Made by a program: the position numbers and the translations under genes. A stretch of 64,000 nucleotides of DNA from Microbacterium sp. KUDC0406 (GTDB lineage: Bacteria; Actinomycetota; Actinomycetes; Actinomycetales; Microbacteriaceae): contig NZ_CP091138.1 in NCBI RefSeq assembly GCF_021582875.1, positions 1,922,001 through 1,986,000 of the forward strand. The letters are read 5' to 3'. Each line of letters opens with the position of its first letter. Within the stretch, counting starts at the first letter, position 1. Shown one piece after another: positions 30,279 to 41,434 of this stretch. The notes under the pieces are model-generated. The model did no database searches. It was not told where the DNA came from and worked only from the letters and a program-made list of their open reading frames with translations.

Positions 30279-30686
30279 ATGAGCCAGAAGACCCGCGTCG
30301 TCACCGACGCCGCCCCCGCACCCGCTCACACCTTCTCGCAGGGCGTGCGTCGCGGACCCCTCGTGCAGGTGTCAGGGCAGGGCCCCGTCGACCCGGTCAC
30401 CGGTGAGTACCTGCACCCCGGCGACGTGGCCGCGCAGACCACGCGCGTGCTGGAGAATGTGAAGGCGATCGTCGAGGCCTCCGGAGCGACCTTCGACGAC
30501 GTCGTGATGCTCCGCGTGTACCTCGCCAGCCGTGACGACTTCGGCACCATGAACGACGCCTACGGCGCTTTCGTCACAGCGAACACGCCGAGCGGCGTGC
30601 TGCCCTCGCGCACCACGGTCATCACCGGGCTCCCCCGCGAGGAGATGCTGGTCGAGATCGACGCTCTGGCCTTCATCGCCGACTGA
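30279..30686 (+). CDS. ridA: RidA family reactive imine/enamine deaminase
   Basis: This is a 135-residue YjgF/RidA protein. Conserved pieces include VQVSGQGPVDPVTGEY, the TTRVLENVKAIVEASGA helix, and the Arg-containing LRVYLAS. RidA hydrolyses 2-aminoacrylate and related imines made by PLP-dependent serine/threonine dehydratases. It lies divergently 25 bases from a DSD1-like dehydratase gene, which fits a detoxifying partner. The ATG at 30279 follows GAGGGTG. Confidence 0.88.
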   Translation: MSQKTRVVTDAAPAPAHTFSQGVRRGPLVQVSGQGPVDPVTGEYLHPGDVAAQTTRVLENVKAIVEASGATFDDVVMLRVYLASRDDFGTMNDAYGAFVTANTPSGVLPSRTTVITGLPREEMLVEIDALAFIAD

Positions 30687-30748
30687 CCGGCGTCGCGTCC
30701 GGTTCTCGTTTCCCGCGCCTCCTGTGCTTGACTTGGCGCCGTTCGTTT

Positions 30749-30769
30749 TCGCGGGGAAGCGCCCCGCGA
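30749..30769 (+). other. Small hairpin in the lipoprotein-gene leader
   Basis: Eight-base arms TCGCGGGG and CCCCGCGA surround AAGCG. The hairpin ends just before the GAGGGAGGG ribosome-binding site of the next gene. A TTGACT hexamer at 30728-30733 is a candidate -35 element for this unit. Confidence 0.45.
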
Positions 30770-30786
30770 GGGAGGGAAACGTACAG

Positions 30787-31266
30787 ATGAACCGCCGTAT
30801 CGCCGCCATCACCATCGCCGCCGTCGCGATCCTGGGCCTCAGCGCCTGCTCCGGCCCCGCGTCCAGCGACTCGTCCGGTTCCGACACGTCGAATTCGGCG
30901 TCGAAGGATGCTCCGAAGACGTCCGAACAGTCGGTCGCGGACGCCTGCAAGGTCGCCGGAGAGAAGGTCTCCGCCGCCACCGGCGAACTGCAGAACATCG
31001 ACATGTCGAAGGCCGCCAGTGACCCGCAGGGCACGATCGACGCGCTCAGCGCGCTCGTCGACGGTCTCGGCGAGGCGTCCGACACCGTGAGCAACGCCGA
31101 CGTCAAGGCCGCTCTGACCGACTTCCACGACGACTACGCGAAGCTGCGCGACGTCTTCAAGAAGGTCGTCGTCGACGGCGACACCTCGGCCGCGTCCGAC
31201 ATCGGCACACTGACCTCCGACATGAACGACTCGGTGAAGGCGTTCACGAAGCTCTGCACGGCCTGA
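30787..31266 (+). CDS. Small secreted lipoprotein of unknown function
   Basis: The protein has 159 residues with a lipoprotein signal: positively charged MNRR, a hydrophobic core, and the lipobox LSAC with Cys at about residue 21. A Ser/Asp/Thr-rich linker follows, then a helical domain with two cysteines (VADACKVAG and TKLC at the end) that could form a disulfide. ATG 30787 is chosen over an upstream in-frame start because it begins the signal peptide and follows GGGAGGG. No enzymatic motif is visible. It is probably anchored to the outer face of the membrane. Confidence 0.8.
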   Translation: MNRRIAAITIAAVAILGLSACSGPASSDSSGSDTSNSASKDAPKTSEQSVADACKVAGEKVSAATGELQNIDMSKAASDPQGTIDALSALVDGLGEASDTVSNADVKAALTDFHDDYAKLRDVFKKVVVDGDTSAASDIGTLTSDMNDSVKAFTKLCTA

Positions 31267-31279
31267 GCCGCCGGATCCC

Positions 31280-31318
31280 TCGAGGGCGGGCGTCGCACTG
31301 CGCGGCGCCCGCCCTCGA
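31280..31318 (+). terminator. Terminator after the lipoprotein gene
   Basis: Perfect 13-base arms (TCGAGGGCGGGCG and its complement) flank a 13-base loop, 13 bases after the stop codon. Confidence 0.75.
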
Positions 31319-31390
31319 CCGTTGCCCGCTCGTTATCAACCATCCTTTACCATGGAGTACGGAGGGTTCTTCGAAGACCGGGGTGAGTTC

Positions 31391-32860
31391 GTGACCGATC
31401 TCGTTTCTGCGCCGAACACAGGCGCGCAGGACGCGGTGACCGACGGCGCTGCGCCGACGGTGCCGCTGAGCGGTGCCCTGCCGCCGTCCGACGGCGGCCA
31501 GCCCCTGGCCTGGGCGCCCATGGAGCCCGCGCCGAAGAAGAAGCACCACGTCGGGCTGTGGATCGGCATCGGCGCCGGTGCGCTGCTGCTCGCCGCGGCC
31601 GGTGCGTCGACCATCCTCATCGCACCCGGCACCACCGTCGCCGGCATCCCGGTCGGCGGGATGACCGCGGGTATGGCGGCCGATGCGATCAGCACGCACC
31701 TCGCCGAGACCGAGATCGTGCTCGCCGGCGCCGGATCGGATGTCACGGTCAACGGCGCGTCCCTGGGCGTGACGGCCGATGCGAAGGCCCTCGCCGACGC
31801 GGCGTTCGCCGCGCACCCGATGTGGAACCTCGGCTCCTGGATGGGCGAGCCCCTGAAGGCCGACATCACCCTCGATCCCGTCGCGGCCGACCGCTCGCTG
31901 CGCGCCGCTGTGCCCGCGAGCTACAAGGACGGAGTCGACGCGGTCGTCGCCTTCGACGCGAAGACCGGCACCTACGCAGTCACCCCCGCGGTCGACGGAA
32001 CCGGCCTCGACCTCGACGCGCTGAGCAAGACGTTCGTCGCCGCGGTCGCCGACGGCAAGCCCTCCGCGCAGTTCGACGCCACCGGCATCCCGACCGCAGC
32101 AGACATCACCACCGACGAGGCGAACGCCGCAGCCGAGAAGCTCAACACCATGCTCGGCACCATCGGCTTCTACGTGGGCAAGGAGCGCACCGTCCCGGTC
32201 GCACCCGCCGTCGCCGCCACCTGGCTGACCGTGGCGCCGGTCGACGGCGACCTGGTCATCGACGCCGACGCCGGCGCCATCCAGAAGACCGTCGCGACCC
32301 TGCCTGAAGCAGTGAACCGAGCGCCGGTCAATGCCACCACCGTCGTGGACTCCGACGGCAAGGTGCTGCGCACCGAGACCGCAGGGCGCACCGGTCGTGC
32401 ACTCGGCGACACCGCCGGCATCGCCGCGGCATTCGCGGCCCAGCTCGGCCAGGGCGACAGCGCCTTCGCGCTGACGGTCGACGAGACCCCGTTCACGACC
32501 ACGCCGCTGTACCGGCACGCGGTCGTCGACCTGTCGAAGCAGCACGCCTACTTCTACGAGAACGGCAGGCTCGTCCGCGACTGGGCGGTCTCGACCGGAC
32601 GGCCCGGATTCGACACGCGCCAGGGCCACTTCCGGATCCGCGCGCACGTGGCGAAGCAGGACATGGTCGGTGAGACCTACGTCACGAAGGACGTGCCCTG
32701 GGTCACGTACTTCAACGGCAACCAGGCCTTCCACGGCACCTACTGGCACAGCAACTTCGGTCATGTCATGAGCCACGGCTGCGTGAACATGCCGATCTCG
32801 GCGGCCAAGTGGGTGTACAACTGGGCGCCGGACGGCTTCCAGGTCACTGTCCAGCAGTAG
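31391..32860 (+). CDS. Membrane-anchored L,D-transpeptidase (YkuD) with PG_binding_4 domain
   Basis: This enzyme makes 3-3 cross-links in peptidoglycan. From the GTG start the order is: a cytoplasmic segment of about 55 residues ending PKKKHH, one membrane helix (about 58-80), VanW/YoaR-like putative peptidoglycan-binding domains (starting [17 protein letters not shown]), and a C-terminal YkuD domain. The YkuD domain has the catalytic [11 protein letters not shown] and SHGCVNMP with the active-site Cys. I list GTG 31391, which follows GGGGTGAG closely. An ATG at 31352 would add 13 residues but lacks a ribosome-binding site. The frame is intact. A shared hairpin terminator separates it from icd. 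Confidence 0.9.
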   Translation: MTDLVSAPNTGAQDAVTDGAAPTVPLSGALPPSDGGQPLAWAPMEPAPKKKHHVGLWIGIGAGALLLAAAGASTILIAPGTTVAGIPVGGMTAGMAADAISTHLAETEIVLAGAGSDVTVNGASLGVTADAKALADAAFAAHPMWNLGSWMGEPLKADITLDPVAADRSLRAAVPASYKDGVDAVVAFDAKTGTYAVTPAVDGTGLDLDALSKTFVAAVADGKPSAQFDATGIPTAADITTDEANAAAEKLNTMLGTIGFYVGKERTVPVAPAVAATWLTVAPVDGDLVIDADAGAIQKTVATLPEAVNRAPVNATTVVDSDGKVLRTETAGRTGRALGDTAGIAAAFAAQLGQGDSAFALTVDETPFTTTPLYRHAVVDLSKQHAYFYENGRLVRDWAVSTGRPGFDTRQGHFRIRAHVAKQDMVGETYVTKDVPWVTYFNGNQAFHGTYWHSNFGHVMSHGCVNMPISAAKWVYNWAPDGFQVTVQQ

Positions 32861-33009
32861 CCCCGGCAGCGTCCGTCCCGTTCGAGCGGACCGGCTGCTG
32901 GTGTGTGCTCGGCCGCCGTGCGCATCTCCGGATGCCGCGCGCGACGCGCCGCTGCATCCGGCCTGCTTGCGGCGTGTCGCGCCGCGCGCTCCGAAGCCGA
33001 GTACGGAGA

Positions 33010-33038
33010 AGGGCGGGGATGCCTGGCATCCCCGCCCT
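33010..33038. terminator. Bidirectional terminator between the L,D-transpeptidase and icd
   Basis: Fourteen-base arms (AGGGCGGGGATGCC and its complement) are separated by one base, followed by TTTCTCCT on the plus strand. The site is between converging genes. The 190-base gap holds nothing else I recognise. Confidence 0.8.
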
Positions 33039-33051
33039 TTCTCCTCTGCGA

Positions 33052-35268
<2,217 letters not shown>

Positions 35269-35324
35269 CGCATGCCTCTTCGTTCGTCACTGGTATGGGT
35301 CGATTCAGCTTACCGTGTGCGGAG

Positions 35325-35348
35325 AGATATCTTGATATCGAGATATCT
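35325..35348. promoter_or_regulatory. Triple GATATC operator-like element between icd and a GNAT gene
   Basis: Three octamers in tandem, AGATATCT, TGATATCG and AGATATCT, give GATATC every 8 bases. Each outer octamer is a perfect palindrome and the 24 bases together are nearly palindromic. The location is between divergent icd and the acetyltransferase gene. The pattern resembles PadR-type operators, but no PadR gene is in the window. Confidence 0.6.
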
Positions 35349-35420
35349 GGGCCTGTGGCCGCGAGCATGGACCTGCCCCGATTCTGCCGAGGAGCAGACG
35401 AATGGGACTAGCCTGGGGTC

Positions 35421-35879
35421 ATGTCGGAACTGAGCCTGGTCGAACTCTCGGCCGCGACGATCGTCGCGGTCAACAACCTGTCCCTCAAGCCCGGGCAGGA
35501 GCAGTTCCTCGCGCCTGTCTCGTACGGCATCGCAGCAACCGTCATCAACCCGCAGACCTCATGGCAGCGGGTGGTCCTCGATGGCGATCAGGTCGTCGGT
35601 TTCGTGAGCGCGAGCTTCGACCCCGAAGCTCCCGAGGAGCACTTCCGCAGCGTTCTCTGGCGGATCAACGTCGACGCCGACGACCAGGGTCGCGGCGTCG
35701 GCCGATTCGCCGTCGAGGCGCTTCTCGAAGAAGCGCGAAACCGTGGCGTGGATCACCTGGATGTGATCTATGAAGCCGGAGAAGAGGGCCCGGAGGCGTT
35801 CTTCCGCCGGGTGGGCTTCCTCCCCGTCGGCGAGACCGAGTACTCCGAGGTCATCGCCGAGATCCGGATCGCCGACTAG
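35421..35879 (+). CDS. GNAT family N-acetyltransferase
   Basis: This is a 152-residue GNAT enzyme, similar in layout to spermidine/diamine acetyltransferases. The acetyl-CoA site is at DQGRGVGRFAVEALLEEA, and the late FFRRVGFLPVGE motif is typical. The acceptor substrate is unknown. TAGCCT lies exactly six bases before the ATG at 35421, and there is no ribosome-binding site. It diverges from icd. Confidence 0.82.
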   Translation: MSELSLVELSAATIVAVNNLSLKPGQEQFLAPVSYGIAATVINPQTSWQRVVLDGDQVVGFVSASFDPEAPEEHFRSVLWRINVDADDQGRGVGRFAVEALLEEARNRGVDHLDVIYEAGEEGPEAFFRRVGFLPVGETEYSEVIAEIRIAD

Positions 35880-35976
35880 AACGGCGGCGGGGCCTCGAAT
35901 CCCCTCCCCCATCGAGGTCTCGTCGCCCCCTTCTCCGGTCGGCGCAGCGGTCGGCGCGCGCTCTGCGGTGTACGGA

Positions 35977-36723
35977 TCAGCGCGGGTCCTCACGGCGGCG
36001 GGCCGTGCGATCGGTCACGGAGCGGATGGCCTCGGCGCCGAGCTCGATGACCTGATGCGCGGTGTCCTGCCAGGCCGGGCGGGGTTCGCGCACGGCGCCC
36101 GCCGCACGCTCGGCGTCGACGAACGCGCGCTCCAGCTCGGTCACGGCATCGCGGTAGGCCGCGAACTCGGCGGGCGTCACGCGTCTGGCATCCGCCGCAG
36201 GTCTGGCATCCCTCGCCCGCAGCTGCGCGGCGAAGAACGCCGCGGTCGCGGGCGCTTCGACATCGCTCATCTGCGGGAAGGCGATCGCTCGCGCCGGATC
36301 GGTCTCGTACTCCATCCACCGCACGTTCAGCGCATCGTGCGCAGCCCACAGCCGCTCGAGCGGGTCGCCCGGTGCGGCGAGCTCGGCGCGTGACGCCGCG
36401 ACGCGTGCGCGCCGAGCGCGCACCAGAGCGGATGCCGCCTTGGCGTGCTGCTCGGCCTCGCGCAGCGCGCGTCGTGCGCGGGTGACGTCGATGTCCGACG
36501 CGCGTCCCGCCCCGCGCTCCGCGTTGGCGTGCGCGACCTCCGCCCTGGCCGCCTTCAGCGCTGCAGTCGTCGCGACGGCCGCGTTGCGGGCCTCGGCGAG
36601 CTGCATCCGGGCGGCGTCGAAGCCGAGGCGCCTGCGGCGGCGACCACCGCTGCGCGCGCCGATCACGGCCGCGCCCGCCCCGCCGGCCACGACCGGCAGG
36701 ACCCACCAGAGCTCGAGGAGCAT
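35977..36723 (-). CDS. Single-pass membrane protein with coiled coil, unknown function
   Basis: The protein has about 248 residues. It has one N-terminal membrane helix (residues 1-24), a basic GGRRRRR stretch, then a long Ala/Arg/Glu-rich coiled coil (about 40-125) and a helical C-terminal domain with YETDPARAIAFPQMSD. I chose ATG 36723 over the in-frame GTG at 36729 because GAAGGAG lies five bases before the ATG but overlaps the GTG. Similar proteins occur in Microbacteriaceae without a known role. Confidence 0.7.
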   Translation of the reverse strand: MLLELWWVLPVVAGGAGAAVIGARSGGRRRRRLGFDAARMQLAEARNAAVATTAALKAARAEVAHANAERGAGRASDIDVTRARRALREAEQHAKAASALVRARRARVAASRAELAAPGDPLERLWAAHDALNVRWMEYETDPARAIAFPQMSDVEAPATAAFFAAQLRARDARPAADARRVTPAEFAAYRDAVTELERAFVDAERAAGAVREPRPAWQDTAHQVIELGAEAIRSVTDRTARRREDPR

Positions 36724-36769
36724 GTCCACTCCTTCATGCTAGATCTCCGCCGCCGAGAAACCACGTCCC

Positions 36770-36804
36770 GCTCGAGGAACCACGTGTGCGATGGTTCCTC
36801 GAGC
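36770..36804 (-). terminator. Terminator downstream of the ABC exporter operon
   Basis: Perfect 13-base arms GCTCGAGGAACCA and its complement flank a 9-base loop. The hairpin begins 26 bases after the stop of the second exporter gene. Confidence 0.75.
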
Positions 36805-36829
36805 AGGAGATGATGTCTCGCTGAGGAGG

Positions 36830-38638
36830 TCAGACCAGCGTCTCCTGCCAGGCGGCATGCAGCTGGGCGAACTTGCCCGTGCCGCCGATGAGAGCGGCCG
36901 GGGTGTCGTCCTCGATGATGCGGCCGTGCTCCATCACCAGCACCCGGTCGGCGATCGCGACCGTCGACAGGCGGTGCGCGATGATGATCGCGGTGCGGTC
37001 GGCGAGCAGAGTCTGCAGCGCGTCCTGGATCAGCCGCTCCGAGGGGATGTCCAGCGACGCGGTGGCCTCGTCGAGGATCAGCACCGCCGGATCGGCGAGG
37101 AAGGCGCGCGCGAACGAGATCAGCTGACGCTGACCCGCCGAGACGCGACCGCCGCGCTTGTTCACGTCGGTGGCGTAGCCGTCCGGCAGGGACTCGATGA
37201 ACCCGTCTGCGCCGACCGCACGCGCGGCGGAGCGGATCTCCTCGAGGGTGGCATCCGGCCTGCCCAGCGCGATGTTGTCGGCGACCGTGCCGCTGAACAG
37301 GTAGGCCTCCTGCGTGACCATCACGATCGCGCGGCGGAGGTCCTTCGGATGCAGCATCCGCAGATCGACGCCGTCCAGCGTGACCCGACCCTCGGTCGGG
37401 TCGTAGAACCGCGAGACGAGCTTGGCCAGCGTGGACTTGCCGGCACCGGTGGTGCCGACCAGCGCGATCGTCTGCCCGGCGGGGATGTCGAGCGAGAAAT
37501 TCGGCAGGATCGTCTTCTCGCCGTTGTACCCGAAGGTCACCTCGTCGAAGCGGATGCCGCCGCGCGACTCCCACAGATCGACCGGCTTCGCGGGGTCGGG
37601 CACCGTCGGCACCTCTTCGAGGACGCCCGACACCTTCTCCAGCGCCGCCGTGGCGGACTGATAGGAGTTCAGGAACATCGCGATCTCCTGCATCGGCGCG
37701 AAGAAGTTGCGCACGTAGAGCACCGCGCTGAGCAGCACGCCGACGCCGAGAGCGCCGGTCGAGACCCTGATGCCGCCCCACAGCACGACGAACGTGGTGG
37801 TGAGCGCCGCGACCGCCATGAGCCCCGGCTCGAACGTGCCGAACAGCACCATCGAACGGCGGTTCACGTCGCGGTAGTCACCGGCGAGCTTCTGGAACGT
37901 CTCGTCGTTGCGCGGCTCCTTGCGGAACGACTTCACGGCGCGGATGCCGGTCATCGTCTCGACGAACTGCACGATCACCTTCGCGCTGATCACGCGCGAC
38001 TCGCGGTACACCAGCTGTGAGCGCTGGTAGAACCAGCGCATCAGGAACGCCAGCGGGACTCCCGCGATCAGCAGGATCACACCGGACTGCCAGTCCGCGA
38101 TCACGAGTGCGATGAACGTGAAGATGCCGAACAGCACTCCGGAGACGAGGTTGTTCAGACCGCCGTCGAGCAGCTCGCGGATGGAGTCCAGGTCGCTGGT
38201 CTGCCGCGAGATGATGCGGCCCGACGTGTACGACTCGTGGAACTCGAGGCTGAGCCGCTGAGTGTGCAGGAAGATGCGCTTGCGCAGGTCGAGCAGCACC
38301 GCCTGGGTGATGCGGGCCGCGACGACGACGTACCAGCCGATCAGGGCCGCGGCCGTCGCACCGGCCAGAAGGTAGACCGCGCTGACCATCAGCGCCGGCA
38401 TCCAGTCGCCCTGTTCGAGCAGCACCGGCAGCGCCCTGTCGATCGCCACGCCGATGAGGATCGGGCCGGCGACCTGCAGCGCGGTCGAGACGACCAGCAC
38501 CACCGCGGCGAGCGCGATGCGCGCGCGCAGCGGCGAGATCAGTGAGCCGAGCAGCCGCAGCGAGCGCTGCCGGATGGCACGGCTCTCCTCGCGGGTGTAG
38601 TTCGAGCGGTCCTCGCCCTGGGTTCCCGTGATGGTCAT
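36830..38638 (-). CDS. ABC exporter half-transporter, catalytic subunit of a heterodimer
   Basis: This protein of 602 residues has six membrane helices (about 35-320) followed by an ATPase domain. Walker A is GTTGAGKST, the Q-loop region is [15 protein letters not shown], the signature is VSAGQRQL (changed from LSGGQ), Walker B is [12 protein letters not shown] with the catalytic Glu, and the switch His is in IIAHRLST. It starts within the last codons of the partner gene (ATGA at 38635-38638) behind GGAGG. The pair fits the heterodimeric multidrug type in which one of the two ATP sites is degenerate. The substrate is unknown; the upstream leader hints at drug-responsive control. Confidence 0.9.
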   Translation of the reverse strand: MTITGTQGEDRSNYTREESRAIRQRSLRLLGSLISPLRARIALAAVVLVVSTALQVAGPILIGVAIDRALPVLLEQGDWMPALMVSAVYLLAGATAAALIGWYVVVAARITQAVLLDLRKRIFLHTQRLSLEFHESYTSGRIISRQTSDLDSIRELLDGGLNNLVSGVLFGIFTFIALVIADWQSGVILLIAGVPLAFLMRWFYQRSQLVYRESRVISAKVIVQFVETMTGIRAVKSFRKEPRNDETFQKLAGDYRDVNRRSMVLFGTFEPGLMAVAALTTTFVVLWGGIRVSTGALGVGVLLSAVLYVRNFFAPMQEIAMFLNSYQSATAALEKVSGVLEEVPTVPDPAKPVDLWESRGGIRFDEVTFGYNGEKTILPNFSLDIPAGQTIALVGTTGAGKSTLAKLVSRFYDPTEGRVTLDGVDLRMLHPKDLRRAIVMVTQEAYLFSGTVADNIALGRPDATLEEIRSAARAVGADGFIESLPDGYATDVNKRGGRVSAGQRQLISFARAFLADPAVLILDEATASLDIPSERLIQDALQTLLADRTAIIIAHRLSTVAIADRVLVMEHGRIIEDDTPAALIGGTGKFAQLHAAWQETLV

Positions 38639-40551
38639 GCCTGCACCTCCTCTTCCTCTCCCCGGGTCGCTGAGTCCGTCGAAGCGTCGTCCGGCGGCCC
38701 TTCGACGGGCTCAGGGTCCCATCCGCTGTCGGTGATCACCGGGATCGCACCCGTGCGCGCCGCTTCCTCGGCCTCGAGGCTCGAGATCACGTGGCGGTAG
38801 TGGCTGCTGGTCTTCAGCAGCTCGGTGTGGGTGCCGACCGCGGTGACCCGCCCGCCCTCGAGCAGCGCCACCCGGTCGGCGAGCGCGACGGTGGACGGCC
38901 GGTGCGCCACGATCAGCGCCGTGGTCTCGGCGAGGACGTGCCGCAGCGCCTCCTCGACGAGAGCCTCGGTGTCGACGTCCAGCGCCGACAGCGGGTCGTC
39001 CAGCACGAGCACCTTCGGCGCGGCGGCGACCGCACGGGCCAGCGCCAGGCGCTGCCGCTGGCCGCCGGAGAGACTCAGCCCCTCCTCGCCGATGATCGTC
39101 TCGGTGCCCTCCGGCAGCGAGTCGACGAAACCGGCCTGCGCCACGTCGAGCGCCTCCCGCATGACGCGCTCGCCCTCTTCGCTGTGCAGGTCGAGGTCGG
39201 CGCGGCCGAGCAGCACGTTCTCGCGCACGGTCGCGGAGAACAGCGTGGCGTCCTCGAAGGCCATCGCGACGTGCCGGCGCAGCTCCGCCAGGGGCAGGTC
39301 GCGCACGTCGACACCGTCGAGGGTGACACGACCGCCGGTGACGTCGTACAGACGCGCGGGAAGCGTGGTGAGCGTCGTCTTGCCGCTGCCGGTCAGGCCG
39401 ACGAGGGCCATGGTCTCGCCGGGGCGCAGCACCAGGTCGATGCCGTCCAGCAGATCGCGCTCCGCCGCACCGGCATCCTGATACCGGAAGTGCGCGCCCT
39501 CGAAGGCGAGCTCGCCGCGCGGCTCTGCGATGTGCAGCGGCTTCTCGGGATCGGTGATGCTGTTCGTCTCCTGGAAGATGTCGAACACGCGGTCGGTCGC
39601 GGTGCGGGCGTCCAGCATGAACGAGAACAGGAACCCGATCGACTCGATCGGCCAGCGCAGCACGGTCGCCATCGCGAAGAACGCGAACAGCTGGGCCTCG
39701 TCGATCGCCCCCTGCCAGATCAGCCAGATGCCGGTGAGCAGGCTGAGGCCGAACGCGATCTGCGGCATGAGGTCGAGCCAGAACCAGATGGTCCCGACCG
39801 CGCGGGCCTTGCTCAGCTCGGTCTCGCGCAGCGTCTCGGCCTGCGAGCTGAAACGCCGCAGGGCGTGCTTGCCGCGCCCGAAGGCCTTCAGCACGCGGAT
39901 GCCGTGCACGCTCTCCTCGACGCTGGTGGCGAGGTCTCCGGCCTGGTCCTGGCTCTGCCTGGCCAGCACGCCGTAGCGCTTCTCGAAGAGGTAGCCCTGG
40001 ATCCACATCGGCACGCCGGTGACGAGGAAGATCGTGCCAAGCATCCAGTGCCACTGGAACAGCAGCACCGCACCGATGATGATGGTCAGCAGGTTGACGA
40101 CGAGCAGGATCAGGCCGAACGCGATCCAGCGGCGGATGAGGCCGATGTCCTGCATCATGCGGCTGAGCAGCTGGCCCGAGCCCCAGCGGTCGTGGAAGGC
40201 GACGGGCAGGGTCTGCAGACGCGAGTAGATGTCGGCGCGCATGCGGTACTCGACCTCGGTGGCCGGGGTGAGCACGAACCAGCGCCGCAGCCACACCATG
40301 GCGGCCTCACCGAGTCCGAGCAGCAGCACGATGGCCGCGCCGCCGACGATCGCAGTGATGTCACCGGACTTGATCGGGCCGCGGATGATCTGCTCGAGCA
40401 CGATGGGCACCATCAGGGCGAGCACCGCGGCGGCGAGCGCGCTGGCGGCGCCGCCGGCGAGGCGGCCGATGATCGGCTGGACGAACGGCTTCAGCCGCCA
40501 CAGCGCGGCAGGAGTGGAGAGAGACGAGGAAGGAGTGGGGGACGCAGACAT
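38635..40551 (-). CDS. ABC exporter half-transporter, degenerate-site subunit
   Basis: This protein of 638 residues has six membrane helices (about 25-310) then an ATPase domain. Walker [10 protein letters not shown] and signature [10 protein letters not shown] are normal. Walker B reads [12 protein letters not shown], with Asp where the catalytic Glu should be. With the altered signature in the partner this gives one non-hydrolysing composite site, as in BmrCD- or TM287/288-type exporters. The last 25 residues include DPEPVEG, encoded by a dispersed repeat that has entered the gene. It is the first gene of the operon, behind a leader with a small ORF. The ribosome-binding site is weak. Confidence 0.9.
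   Translation of the reverse strand: MSASPTPSSSLSTPAALWRLKPFVQPIIGRLAGGAASALAAAVLALMVPIVLEQIIRGPIKSGDITAIVGGAAIVLLLGLGEAAMVWLRRWFVLTPATEVEYRMRADIYSRLQTLPVAFHDRWGSGQLLSRMMQDIGLIRRWIAFGLILLVVNLLTIIIGAVLLFQWHWMLGTIFLVTGVPMWIQGYLFEKRYGVLARQSQDQAGDLATSVEESVHGIRVLKAFGRGKHALRRFSSQAETLRETELSKARAVGTIWFWLDLMPQIAFGLSLLTGIWLIWQGAIDEAQLFAFFAMATVLRWPIESIGFLFSFMLDARTATDRVFDIFQETNSITDPEKPLHIAEPRGELAFEGAHFRYQDAGAAERDLLDGIDLVLRPGETMALVGLTGSGKTTLTTLPARLYDVTGGRVTLDGVDVRDLPLAELRRHVAMAFEDATLFSATVRENVLLGRADLDLHSEEGERVMREALDVAQAGFVDSLPEGTETIIGEEGLSLSGGQRQRLALARAVAAAPKVLVLDDPLSALDVDTEALVEEALRHVLAETTALIVAHRPSTVALADRVALLEGGRVTAVGTHTELLKTSSHYRHVISSLEAEEAARTGAIPVITDSGWDPEPVEGPPDDASTDSATRGEEEEVQA
38698..38720. repeat. Dispersed repeat inside the exporter gene (DPEPVEG-encoding)
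   Basis: A copy of the CTTCGACRGGCTCAGGG family lies in-frame near the 3' end of the exporter gene and encodes WDPEPVEG. It is related to the tandem copies at 22642-22729. Confidence 0.75.
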
Positions 40552-40599
40552 GTGAGGTATCGATGATTCTCGAGAGAGGGTGGAACGGCGACGATGAGG

Positions 40600-40623
40600 G
40601 GCGGATGCCCAGGGGCACCCGCC
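40600..40623 (-). promoter_or_regulatory. Hairpin in the ABC exporter leader
   Basis: On the minus strand GGCGGGTGCCC pairs with GGGCATCCGCC (one G-T pair) around a 2-base loop. It lies between the small leader ORF and the exporter start, where an attenuator or a ribosome-site-masking stem would be. Confidence 0.55.
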
Positions 40624-40651
40624 GGTCGGTAGACGGTGACTGCGGTGTGGA

Positions 40652-40723
40652 CTAGCTCAGACGAGGAGCGTAGACCGAGCCGGGGACATCCGTGACGGCC
40701 GGCAGTGCGGTGGTCGTGAACAT
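40652..40723 (-). CDS. 23-residue leader peptide ORF upstream of the ABC exporter
   Basis: This is a 23-codon ORF beginning [10 protein letters not shown] and ending RLS, with the strongest ribosome-binding site of the region (GAGGAGG) six bases before its ATG. It sits about 30 bases downstream of a good promoter, and about 100 bases before the exporter gene with a hairpin between. Its sequence has Thr-rich and Pro-Val features but no signal peptide. I infer a regulatory upstream ORF: ribosome stalling on it would change folding of the hairpin. It is too short for homology evidence. Confidence 0.55.
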   Translation of the reverse strand: MFTTTALPAVTDVPGSVYAPRLS

Positions 40724-40775
40724 GGCGTCCTCCTCGAAACTCGGCGATGTCGGCCGATCGGCGCGACAGCCCACC

Positions 40776-40805
40776 AGCCTATTCCTGTGAACCAGCTGAT
40801 TGCAA
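40776..40805 (-). promoter_or_regulatory. Promoter of the ABC exporter operon
   Basis: On the minus strand TTGCAA (40805-40800) and TAGGCT (40781-40776) are separated by 18 bases. The expected start of transcription gives about 45 bases of leader before the 23-codon ORF. Confidence 0.6.
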
Positions 40806-40828
40806 GCGTATTCCCGAACGTCGTGGTC

Positions 40829-40944
40829 GTCGAGCGAGCGATGGTCGTTGCGCGAGCGGAGCGAGACGAAACGCCTTCCGCCATCCGGGGCATTCGTCTG
40901 CGTTCCGTCTCAGTCGCTCCGCTCCCTCGCTCAACGACCGGGGA
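40829..40944. repeat. Dispersed palindromic repeat (GGTCGTTGAGCGAG family), copy 1
   Basis: This intergenic element contains GAGCGAGACGAAACG-type sequence facing its rough complement and ends CTCGCTCAACGACC. The edge at 40931-40944 overlaps the ogt stop codon, so ogt ends in PGR-stop encoded by the repeat. It may act as a transcription terminator. Confidence 0.75.
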
Positions 40945-41434
40945 CGGCGGCCTCCCGCGCGAGCAGCGACTTCTTGACGTCGACACCCCACGCGAAGCCG
41001 CCCATGCTGCCGTCACCGCGCAGCACCCGATGGCACGGCACGAACAGCGCCGGTGCGTTGCGCGCGCAGACGGATGCCGCCGCGCGCACCGCCCTCGGAT
41101 TGCCGAGCTCGATCGCGAACTCGGAGTAGGTCAGCGGTTCTCCCGGGGTGATCCGCCGCAGCGCGTCCCATCCGCTGCGCTGCCGGTCGGTGCCGAACTG
41201 ACGCACGGGAACGCTGTCGATGGCGGCGAGGTCGCCGTCGTAGTACGCGAGCACGGCGGATGCCGCATCCGTCTCTCCCTCGGCGATGTCGGCCGGACGG
41301 TGCGCTGGAGCCAGCCGCGCGATGATCTCGTCGCGGGAGTCGGTCCAGCCGGATGCCAGCACGCGCTGCTCATCGTCGGCAAGGATCGTGAACGGTCCGT
41401 CAGGGGTCTGGACGGTCTGGATTGTGGCGGTCAT
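40931..41434 (-). CDS. ogt: Methylated-DNA-[protein]-cysteine S-methyltransferase
   Basis: This suicide DNA-repair protein of 167 residues transfers the methyl group from O6-methylguanine to its own Cys. The active-site motif is [20 protein letters not shown], preceded by [13 protein letters not shown] and [17 protein letters not shown] (RNP-type). The ATG at 41434 overlaps the alkA stop (ATGA) and also has AAGGAGAA eight bases upstream. It forms an alkylation-repair operon with alkA. Confidence 0.95.
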   Translation of the reverse strand: MTATIQTVQTPDGPFTILADDEQRVLASGWTDSRDEIIARLAPAHRPADIAEGETDAASAVLAYYDGDLAAIDSVPVRQFGTDRQRSGWDALRRITPGEPLTYSEFAIELGNPRAVRAAASVCARNAPALFVPCHRVLRGDGSMGGFAWGVDVKKSLLAREAAVPGR

